A stretch of 5,087 nucleotides of DNA from NCBI GenBank assembly GCA_035395685.1, contig DAOPBR010000085.1, forward strand, positions 1 through 5,087, read 5' to 3'. Source of the DNA: JAKJGA01 sp029554345 (GTDB lineage: Bacteria; Spirochaetota; UBA4802; JAFGJZ01). This document shows, piece by piece, positions 1-4,541 of this stretch (position 1 is its first letter; each line of letters starts with the position of its first letter). Both the position numbers and the translations under genes were made by a program. Under the pieces are notes generated by a model. The model saw only the letters and a program-made list of their open reading frames with translations. It searched no databases and was not told the origin of the DNA.

Positions 1-181
1 GAAAACATGTTTTCCGGAAAATCATTACGTGATCTTATTTGCCCGGTTAAGCATCGACCCTTATCAGACAAGGGATTGAATTGTGAAATTCAAGGATGTC
101 TATGGAGCTAAAACAATGGGACAGCAGTGACAATTATTGTAATTATGATTTATTTCTGTGTGCCGGATTTTTGCAGATCAA
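1..181. other. Left-edge non-coding stretch with palindromes and tandem hairpins
   Basis: No convincing gene lies here. A plus-strand frame is open from base 1 to a TAA at 109-111 (36 codons) and a second is open for 25 codons. Either could be the tail of a gene outside the window, but neither shows a recognisable motif. Two overlapping perfect palindromes occupy 1-14 (GAAAACATGTTTTC) and 10-21 (TTTTCCGGAAAA). Two hairpins follow: CCCTT/AAGGG (58-62 with 70-74) and TTGAATT/AATTCAA (76-82 with 87-93), loosely enclosed by CATC/GATG (52-55 with 95-98). This is the 3' flank of the minus-strand metallohydrolase gene. No run of U follows the hairpins on that strand, so a standard intrinsic terminator is not shown. 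Confidence 0.4.
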
Positions 182-1048
182 TCAGAGATAGATTGTCGTT
201 TTTTCTCTTGCACCGTAAAGTTTCAGCGGCGGCTTTACCTGATGGTTCGCATTGTACAGCATGATGTCGACCTGTTCATCTGTCCGCAAAGGATCGTGAT
301 GAAACGCAAAAAGATTTTTTACATTGTAGGTATTGCTTATTTCTACAACCTTCTCAATCGAAGTGTGACCCCATCCGATTTTGCTTTCATACTCGGTTTT
401 TGTATACTGACAATCGGCAATCAGAACATCCGCATTTTTAATTAGATTTCCAACATTCTTTTCGTTGCTGAGTGCAATATCGGGATCTTCACTAATTTCG
501 CTGTCTGTCGCATAGACGACGGTTTTGCCTTTGTATTCAAGTCTGAATCCGAGAGAGAGGGCTGGATGAATCTGATGCGTATAATAGATGGTGACATCGC
601 CTATTTTGAAATGATTCTCTGAAAGCGTATGAAATGTGACTTCCGATGCCAGTTCGAACAGCGTCACCGGAAAATATTCCCTGTCCATTTGACCGAAAAT
701 CAGGTTTTCGAGAGTCGATACGCCGTTGCCTCCGTAAAAATTAACCTTGTTTCCGGGAAGATAAGCCATCGAAAAAAACGGAAAGCCCTGAATATGATCC
801 CAGTGGGTATGACTGATAAGAATATGATATTCGCGGGGCGCACCTCCGAATTCATGCAGAAGCGATGCGCCGAGCTCGCGCAAACCGGTACCTGCGTCAA
901 AAATAAGAATGGTATCGCCGCATCTGATTTCAACACAGGGAGTGTTGCCTCCGTATTTGATAAAGTATTTGCCGGGTGTAGGGATAGAGCCTCTTGTTCC
1001 CCAGAATTTTATTTTAACATCATGTGAATCAACTGTTGTTTTTGACAT
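182..1048 (-). CDS. MBL-fold metallohydrolase (PhnP/RNase Z-like phosphodiesterase group)
   Basis: This 288-residue protein is a predicted soluble di-metal hydrolase of the metallo-beta-lactamase fold. The N-terminal strand carries FWGTRGSIPTPG (15-26) and YGGNTPCVE (32-40), a signature of the COG1235-type (PhnP-like) subgroup. The metal motif HTHWDH is at 80-85 (H80, H82, D84, H85). Further likely ligands are H161 (QIHPAL), bridging D182 (ATDSE), and H228 (GWGHTS) or the HHDP histidines 250-251. All core ligands are present, so the enzyme should be active. Family members cleave phosphodiester or cyclic phosphodiester bonds in nucleotides or RNA, but the substrate here cannot be told from sequence. 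There is no signal peptide or membrane segment, so it is probably cytoplasmic. The ATG at 1048 is preceded by GAGG with a 10-base spacer, which supports this start. The gene lies 43 bp downstream of the Bax inhibitor-1-like gene on the same strand, with no terminator between, so co-transcription is likely. Confidence 0.9.
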   Translation of the reverse strand: MSKTTVDSHDVKIKFWGTRGSIPTPGKYFIKYGGNTPCVEIRCGDTILIFDAGTGLRELGASLLHEFGGAPREYHILISHTHWDHIQGFPFFSMAYLPGNKVNFYGGNGVSTLENLIFGQMDREYFPVTLFELASEVTFHTLSENHFKIGDVTIYYTHQIHPALSLGFRLEYKGKTVVYATDSEISEDPDIALSNEKNVGNLIKNADVLIADCQYTKTEYESKIGWGHTSIEKVVEISNTYNVKNLFAFHHDPLRTDEQVDIMLYNANHQVKPPLKLYGAREKTTIYL

Positions 1049-1091
1049 ACAGGAATTTCCTCACAAAACATATCCCGGCAAACAGGATGGA

Positions 1092-1757
1092 TTATCTTCT
1101 TCTGCCCATTATTCTTAATATGCGGACAAAGAGATTTATTATATCCATATACAGGGCAGCGGCACTGTCTATCGCATTATCCACGGTTTTGGGAATTGCA
1201 TTCGCACGTCCCCAGTCGTATCCGATATATCCGCAGAATATGACAACAACTACCCAGTCAATTATTCCATGCTGCTGTTTTAGAACAAATATTTCAACTA
1301 ATTGAACAATGATAACGGCAAAAAGAGCAATTGTTAATGCCCCTATTATTCTTCTGAAGAACGCAGGCCACAGTGATCCGGCAAACATCATAATTGCAGT
1401 AACTATTGCAGTTACTTTTATTGCGCTGAAAACAAGAACCGGATCGTAAGCACTGACAATTATATTAAGAACCAGTCCGAATGGCACCACTATGAAATTA
1501 TAGCCGATAAAACTTATTGCCGGATTATCCGATTTATTAAACAAATATACGCCGAAAAAACATGAGGCAAAATAACCGAGGATAAAATAAAGTCTGTTTA
1601 TCGACATCAGCAATTCGACATCTATATATTTCACAATCAGAAGGTTTACTCCGAATCCCCAGCACAGAGCCAATCCTATTATCAAATTGTAAATCCGATC
1701 ACTTATGATCTGTACTCCTTCCGGAGCTTCTGTTCTTGAAAAAACTTTAGATTCCAT
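1092..1757 (-). CDS. Bax inhibitor-1/YetJ-family multi-pass membrane protein
   Basis: This 221-residue integral membrane protein belongs to the BI-1 (TMBIM, UPF0005) family, whose bacterial member YetJ is a pH-sensitive calcium leak channel. After a short polar N-terminus there are six clear hydrophobic segments, at about 23-43, 55-73, 79-102, 106-126, 133-155 and 166-181. A weaker seventh lies at about 203-216, followed by a basic tail (GRRRR-like). The C-terminal signature is intact: IGYDWGR at 178-184 and ALYMDIINLFVRILR at 201-215. D181 and D205 are 24 residues apart, the same spacing as the YetJ di-aspartyl sensor D171/D195, so the sensor pair appears conserved. I place the start at the ATG at 1757 rather than the in-frame TTG at 1772, because the Shine-Dalgarno AAGGAG lies between them. 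It is probably the first gene of an operon with the metallohydrolase. Whether it conducts calcium here is inference from the family. Confidence 0.88.
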   Translation of the reverse strand: MESKVFSRTEAPEGVQIISDRIYNLIIGLALCWGFGVNLLIVKYIDVELLMSINRLYFILGYFASCFFGVYLFNKSDNPAISFIGYNFIVVPFGLVLNIIVSAYDPVLVFSAIKVTAIVTAIMMFAGSLWPAFFRRIIGALTIALFAVIIVQLVEIFVLKQQHGIIDWVVVVIFCGYIGYDWGRANAIPKTVDNAIDSAAALYMDIINLFVRILRIMGRRR

Positions 1758-1763
1758 ATTTGT

Positions 1764-1769
1764 CTCCTT
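1764..1769 (-). promoter_or_regulatory. Shine-Dalgarno AAGGAG fixing the BI-1 family start
   Basis: A strong AAGGAG sits six bases upstream of the ATG at 1755-1757. It overlaps the codons just after an in-frame TTG (1770-1772), so the TTG cannot use it. This places translation initiation at the ATG and removes five residues from the longest reading of this gene. Confidence 0.85.
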
Positions 1770-1783
1770 CAATTTGAAAACAT

Positions 1784-1814
1784 CTTATAAATAAACACTA
1801 ATTAATTTCTACAA
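1784..1814 (-). promoter_or_regulatory. Possible proximal promoter of the BI-1/MBL operon
   Basis: On the minus strand, TTGTAG (1814-1809) and TATAAG (1789-1784) lie 19 bases apart, a loose match to a sigma70 promoter. Transcription would begin about 20 bases before the AAGGAG/ATG. The spacer is long, the -35 is poor and the region is generally AT-rich, so this could be chance. Confidence 0.25.
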
Positions 1815-1852
1815 ATATTTTTCCATAAAATAGATATACATTGTTTTTTTGT

Positions 1853-2023
1853 ACTGGAATTACCTCAAGCATTTACCGGTTCTTTAATCTTCAATGCTAA
1901 TCAATTTGTCTTTGCATGGAAAGACGCGGCTAGTTCTATTGTGCCGCTAACCTTATTGGCTAAAACATAAAAACCTGGTATGTCAAAAAAATTTCGAATG
2001 CTTGACATTTGGTAATCAGCAGT
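1853..2023 (-). ncRNA. Candidate structured RNA or structured repeat (long branched palindrome)
   Basis: This 171-base element can fold into one branched structure. The outer stem, from outside inward, is ACTG 1853-1856 with 2020-2023, ATTACC 1859-1864 with 2011-2016, and TCAAGCATT 1865-1873 with 1997-2005. It continues with TACC 1874-1877 with 1977-1980 and GGTTCTT 1878-1884 with 1969-1975. Inside are three directly abutting hairpins: GTCTTT/AAAGAC (1908-1913 with 1920-1925), GCGGC/GCCGC (1926-1930 with 1943-1947) and TAACC/GGCTA (1948-1952 with 1958-1962). That is about 46 base pairs. Pairs 1882/1971 and 1950/1960 are C/A mismatches on the plus strand but G/U wobbles on the minus strand, so the minus strand is the better RNA. 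A minus-strand promoter candidate ends about ten bases before it, and the Bax inhibitor-1-like gene starts about 95 bases after it. It may be a 5' leader, a small RNA or a dispersed repeat. I do not recognise the family. There is no U-run after the fold, so it is not a simple terminator. Confidence 0.5.
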
Positions 2024-2038
2024 TCAGGCTGAGTTTAT

Positions 2039-2068
2039 ATTATGTGATTTCAAATGCTGAAAAATCAA
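2039..2068 (-). promoter_or_regulatory. Candidate sigma70 promoter upstream of the structured element
   Basis: On the minus strand, TTGATT (2068-2063) and CATAAT (2044-2039) are separated by 18 bases, matching four of six and five of six consensus positions. The predicted start, near 2032, lies just before the fold that begins at 2023. The spacer contains TTTCA-AATGC-TGAAA (2048-2062), a possible operator. If used, it would give the downstream operon a leader of about 275 bases that includes the whole structured element. Confidence 0.35.
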
Positions 2069-2166
2069 CACAGAATCGCATCAGTAGTGACATATTTTTC
2101 TACGGTGTTTGTCGGTAATTATTAATTCTGATTGATTTTCGGAATGTAAAAAAAGGCTGGGCGTGA

Positions 2167-2697
2167 ATGAATAAAATATTATTATACATGACTGTATTTT
2201 TTTCTTCAGTTTGCATTTATCCGGATGATCTTGTTTTAGTTTACAATATGACGGAAACTCTGAATCTTTCGGAAACCGTCTTGCTGGCACATCCGCTTGA
2301 CGGAAATGAAAAAGAAAAAAAGATGAAAACTTCCGGCGGCGCCGAGTTCGGTTATAAATATATGATATGGATTGTTGATGAGGTCGTGACCGGATCCGGT
2401 AATATCAAACCCGGAACAGCCGTACATGTTTCTGAGCCGTATCAGTTTATGGAAGTTGAGCGCAGGGAAAGTTATTTGAAATCGGGACTTGATGAAGGTT
2501 TAGTCGAATATAGATATTCATCAGAGAGTTCAGTCAAAAGCATATCAATTAAACAAAAATATATTCTTATGCTTAACGGAAACGATCCCGGGAATCTGGT
2601 TTTAACCTGTCTCGGTTCGATAGAGCCTGCCGGAAAGCTTGATGAAGTTAAGAAGATTTTACTAGTAATTCATTCGAAACTTAATTATGCGCAGTAA
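2167..2697 (+). CDS. Exported small protein of unknown function
   Basis: I do not recognise this 176-residue protein. Residues 1-18 form a short signal-peptide-like segment (MNK, then a hydrophobic core to about 13, then SSVC), so it is probably secreted or periplasmic. C16 follows SSV, a poor lipobox, so a lipoprotein is possible but unlikely without further support. The mature part is mixed beta-like: SETVLLAHPLDG (35-46), a YMIWIVDEVVTG strand (65-76), GNIKPGTAVHVSEPY (78-92) and KYILMLNG (131-138). The order of strand, 'kPGtaVhV' turn and 'kYIlmLnG' strand resembles secreted bacterial domains with the pattern 'evlKG..kpGd.v.V...gerYllfL', but I cannot name a family. The ATG at 2167 has only a weak AAAAGG ten bases upstream. 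It is the only plus-strand gene in the window, stands alone, and converges on the S51 peptidase gene 115 bp downstream. Confidence 0.7.
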   Translation: MNKILLYMTVFFSSVCIYPDDLVLVYNMTETLNLSETVLLAHPLDGNEKEKKMKTSGGAEFGYKYMIWIVDEVVTGSGNIKPGTAVHVSEPYQFMEVERRESYLKSGLDEGLVEYRYSSESSVKSISIKQKYILMLNGNDPGNLVLTCLGSIEPAGKLDEVKKILLVIHSKLNYAQ

Positions 2698-2702
2698 AAT
2701 AC

Positions 2703-2731
2703 AAATTCAATCGGTGATGGCCGAAATTTTT
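2703..2731 (+). terminator. Weak intrinsic terminator after the exported-protein gene
   Basis: Six bases past the TAA, AAATT (2703-2707) and TCGG (2711-2714) pair with CCGA (2721-2724) and AATTT (2725-2729), with a three-base bulge and the loop TGATGG. The T run at 2727-2731 forms the last part of the stem and the tail. The stem is short and mostly A/T, so efficiency is doubtful, but the position in a convergent gap fits. Confidence 0.3.
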
Positions 2732-2812
2732 AAAAAGACATGTTCCGGCAGATCATCGAATTATCTGAATACAAGTGTGTGATGAAAATCTTTCAGTTTT
2801 ATTGTCTTATCA

Positions 2813-3430
2813 TTATTTTTTTTCAATCTTCATGCTTTCACCTTTGATCAAAATTACCTGAGAATTGCTGATGGGCTGCAAATTTAGTTTTTCGTGATAC
2901 TGCGTTATTATATTTTCAGCCGCTTTTTTAAATGGAAAATTCGTATAATGAGGCAGAGGATAGAAATCTATTACCGACAGACCGATGGTGTCCTTTAGGT
3001 CCGGAGCTTTTTTGCGCTCATCCATTTCTTCGGCATAGCCGATATCCGGCGATAAGATCATCGATCCGGCTGACTCGCCTATGTAGATTTTGCCCGATGC
3101 GATTTCATTTTTGATGATTTCATCCGCACCGGTTTTTATCATTTCCTGCAACAGAAAGAAAGTATTGCCGCCGCTTACATAGATATAGTCATTTCCGCAC
3201 AGTTTCGCTTCGATTTCAGATTTTGTTGCAGTTGAGAGTTCCAATTCATCGACTTTCATTCCCAGTTTTTCAAGAGCTTTTCTGCCGGAAGCGACATAGA
3301 AAATCACCTTTTCGGGTACGCTCGCCGTAGGAATAAAGGTGACTCTTTTTCCCTTTAGGTCATCTCCGGCAAACTCGATGAATTTTTTTGCGACTGTCGA
3401 AAATGATGATGATAGAAATAGTTTTTTCAT
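2813..3430 (-). CDS. S51-family serine peptidase (PepE/Lmo0363-like, class I GATase-like fold)
   Basis: This 205-residue protein matches the S51 family, which includes aspartyl dipeptidase PepE, cyanophycinase and the Lmo0363 group. The nucleophile elbow is IGESAGSM at 117-124, placing the serine at S120. YVSGGNTFFLLQ at 84-95 is the conserved strand and loop typical of the short Lmo0363-type members. FIPTAS at 32-37 is the usual second strand. H161 in PLPHY is the likely catalytic histidine, and E134/E135 or D137 would supply the acid. The length fits the family's roughly 200-230 residues and the protein looks complete. There is no signal peptide, so it is predicted to be cytoplasmic. PepE cleaves Asp-X dipeptides, but many short members have no known substrate, so specificity is left open. 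The ATG at 3430 follows CAGAGG at a good spacing. The gene lies 161 bp downstream of the AraC-type regulator on the same strand, with a possible promoter of its own in the gap. Confidence 0.88.
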   Translation of the reverse strand: MKKLFLSSSFSTVAKKFIEFAGDDLKGKRVTFIPTASVPEKVIFYVASGRKALEKLGMKVDELELSTATKSEIEAKLCGNDYIYVSGGNTFFLLQEMIKTGADEIIKNEIASGKIYIGESAGSMILSPDIGYAEEMDERKKAPDLKDTIGLSVIDFYPLPHYTNFPFKKAAENIITQYHEKLNLQPISNSQVILIKGESMKIEKK

Positions 3431-3448
3431 AATGGTTGCCTCTGTGTG

Positions 3449-3483
3449 ATTATATTACAGTCATCAGCTTATCTGATTAATCA
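3449..3483 (-). promoter_or_regulatory. Possible promoter and palindromic operator before the S51 peptidase
   Basis: A perfect TATAAT is present on the minus strand at 3454-3449, but no good -35 lies 16-18 bases upstream. The -35 position is instead overlapped by a perfect ten-base palindrome TGATTAATCA (3474-3483). An ATCAG/CTGAT inverted repeat lies beside it (3464-3468 with 3474-3478 approximately). A poor -35 overlaid by a palindrome is typical of activator-dependent promoters, and the AraC-type regulator next door is an obvious candidate. The predicted start is only about a dozen bases from the ATG, which weakens the call. Confidence 0.3.
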
Positions 3484-3574
3484 AAGTATAGACGAAAAAT
3501 GGAAATTGGTATTGTAAAAATCGGACATTAGGAAGCTTCATGGTGTTTTATTCGACATTGCTTGTGACTGTAAT
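3454..3574. repeat. Ten-base inverted repeat framing the AraC-S51 gap
   Basis: ATTACAGTCA (3454-3463) is the exact reverse complement of TGACTGTAAT (3565-3574), with 101 bases between. The arms lie near the two ends of the 161-bp gap. GACAT also occurs at 3524, 3554 and 3584, exactly 30 bases apart. Paired regulator sites that loop DNA, or a long RNA stem, would both explain the arms. Function is inferred only. Confidence 0.35.
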
Positions 3575-3591
3575 TTTTTAAGTGACATGGT

Positions 3592-4428
3592 TCAGATTTT
3601 ATTAAAAGCATATTTGTCAATCTGGTCAAAAGCTTTGCCAGGTGTCACGCCGTACAATCGGGTAAAATCCCTGATGAAATGCGCCTGGTCGTAATAACCG
3701 AAATCATGAAAGAGTGTGCCGATATTCTGCTTAGAAAGACCCGCGTTCAATAATTGCTGAAAACGGATAACCTTGCTGAAAGTTTTTCCCGTATCTCCGA
3801 TATAGAGTTCGAAATATCTTCTCAGTTGGCGCGAGCTTAAATAATTCTGCAGATCTTTTTCGATGCGCAGATTTCCGGAATGTGTGATAATCCGTCTGAA
3901 GGCATAGCTAAACCGCGAATCCAAAATGGCTGAATTTCTCGATAAAAGCCTGATAAAAAAGCTGTCTAATTTCGCCTTAATTTCAGGAAATGTGTCTTTG
4001 GAAGAAAAGGAATCACGTATATACAATGAAACTGTTTTTGTCACATTTTCAAGTTTTTCTGTTCTGTTGATAAGATCCTTCGCATCTATGGAAAATAGCG
4101 GAGCGAACATGCCGGGTAAAAAACGAATGCCGATATAACGGAACTCTTTTCCAATTGAAAATTCAGTATAGCGGTTATAAAAACCAGCGGCAAAACTTTC
4201 ATTCGGATCATCAAGCTGAAAAAAAATATCATTGCAGCCGTCGGCGACAACCCGGTAGATAAATTCCGTTTCAACCGATTTTAGCGAACTCAGCTCCCAG
4301 TAGCAATAAATCTGATCATGCAGTTTTTCGTCTGGATAAATTTCGCGATAGGCGGCATTCATAGTATTGCGGCTGAAAGAGGGTTGGTAAGGACGGAAAA
4401 ACCGCCGAATTTCGAAAGTGCTGCTCAT
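3592..4428 (-). CDS. AraC-family transcriptional regulator with DUF6597-like N-terminal domain
   Basis: This 278-residue DNA-binding regulator has the AraC/XylS fold at its C-terminus. The second helix-turn-helix is clear: IGTLFHDFGYYDQAHFIRDF at 236-255 followed by TRLYGVTPGKAF (256-267), the family's most conserved segment. The first helix-turn-helix lies at about 188-216 (RIEKDLQNYLSSRQLRRYFE). The N-terminal part has YPDEKLHDQIYCYWEL (31-46) and RVVADGCNDIFF (59-70), the pattern of the DUF6597 ligand- or dimer-domain found in many AraC proteins. The effector is unknown. The ATG at 4428 has a poor ribosome site (GCAGAG, tight spacing). An internal ATG at residue 23 has none, so I keep the longer form with some doubt about the first 22 residues. 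A target is not identified, but the S51 gene 161 bp downstream on the same strand, or its own upstream region, is the natural candidate. Confidence 0.88.
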   Translation of the reverse strand: MSSTFEIRRFFRPYQPSFSRNTMNAAYREIYPDEKLHDQIYCYWELSSLKSVETEFIYRVVADGCNDIFFQLDDPNESFAAGFYNRYTEFSIGKEFRYIGIRFLPGMFAPLFSIDAKDLINRTEKLENVTKTVSLYIRDSFSSKDTFPEIKAKLDSFFIRLLSRNSAILDSRFSYAFRRIITHSGNLRIEKDLQNYLSSRQLRRYFELYIGDTGKTFSKVIRFQQLLNAGLSKQNIGTLFHDFGYYDQAHFIRDFTRLYGVTPGKAFDQIDKYAFNKI

Positions 4429-4495
4429 TTACTCTGCCCCGATTGCAAGTTTTGCACAGGGAGTTGAGCAGGTACAGTTATTTTTTTGACGCTGG

Positions 4496-4520
4496 TGAAT
4501 TTCTATACATAAAGAATTCA
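4496..4520. promoter_or_regulatory. Imperfect inverted repeat upstream of the AraC-type gene
   Basis: TGAATT-T-CT (4496-4504) pairs with AGAATTCA (4513-4520): eight base pairs with one bulged T and an eight-base loop. It lies 22 bases past the end of the solenoid gene and about 68 bases before the AraC start. No U-run follows on the minus strand, so an operator for autoregulation is more likely than a terminator. TATAGA on the minus strand (4507-4502) lies within it and could serve as a -10. Confidence 0.3.
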
Positions 4521-4541
4521 TTATTTCATCATCCCCGGAGC

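Larger units (their letters stand above)
1758..2166. other. Large divergent intergenic region
   Basis: This 409-bp gap separates the minus-strand Bax inhibitor-1-like gene from the plus-strand exported-protein gene. It holds the structured element (1853-2023) and two candidate minus-strand promoters. A near-palindrome TTTCA-AATGC-TGAAA at 2048-2062 lies inside the spacer of the distal promoter. Bases 1758-1852 are very AT-rich and form the proximal leader or promoter of the minus-strand operon. Bases 2069-2166 should contain the promoter of the plus-strand gene, but I found no well-spaced -35/-10 pair there. The plus-strand ribosome site is a weak AAAAGG about ten bases before the ATG. No credible protein-coding gene lies here. 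Confidence 0.6.

Noticed and set aside
1..111. Tail of a plus-strand gene entering from the left
   Set aside because: Thirty-six codons are open, but there is no motif or codon signal and another frame is also open for 25 codons, so it cannot be supported.
1051..1061. AGGAATTTCCT palindrome at the metallohydrolase ribosome site, suggesting translational control
   Set aside because: The arms leave only one central base, so a stable RNA hairpin that hides the site cannot form.
1901..2023. A 40-codon open stretch on the minus strand across the structured element, with an internal ATG at 2008
   Set aside because: It has no ribosome site, stops lie directly on both sides, and the base pairing explains the sequence better. 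The similar open stretch in a second frame argues for non-coding structured DNA.
1853..2023. Integron attC recombination site
   Set aside because: The size and imperfect palindromy would fit a large attC, but I find no RYYYAAC/GTTRRRY core boxes at the ends, no integrase gene and no cassette array.
1853..2023. Bidirectional intrinsic terminator
   Set aside because: Downstream of the fold there is an A-run on the minus strand and no T-run on the plus strand, and the flanking genes diverge from it.
2002..2041. Plus-strand promoter from TTGACA (2002-2007) and TATATT (2036-2041)
   Set aside because: The spacer is 28 bases, far outside the 16-19 range, and TTGACA is part of the pairing element.
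3474..3483. FNR box in TTGATTAATCA
   Set aside because: FNR sites need TTGAT-N4-ATCAA. Here the half-sites are two bases apart and the last base does not match.
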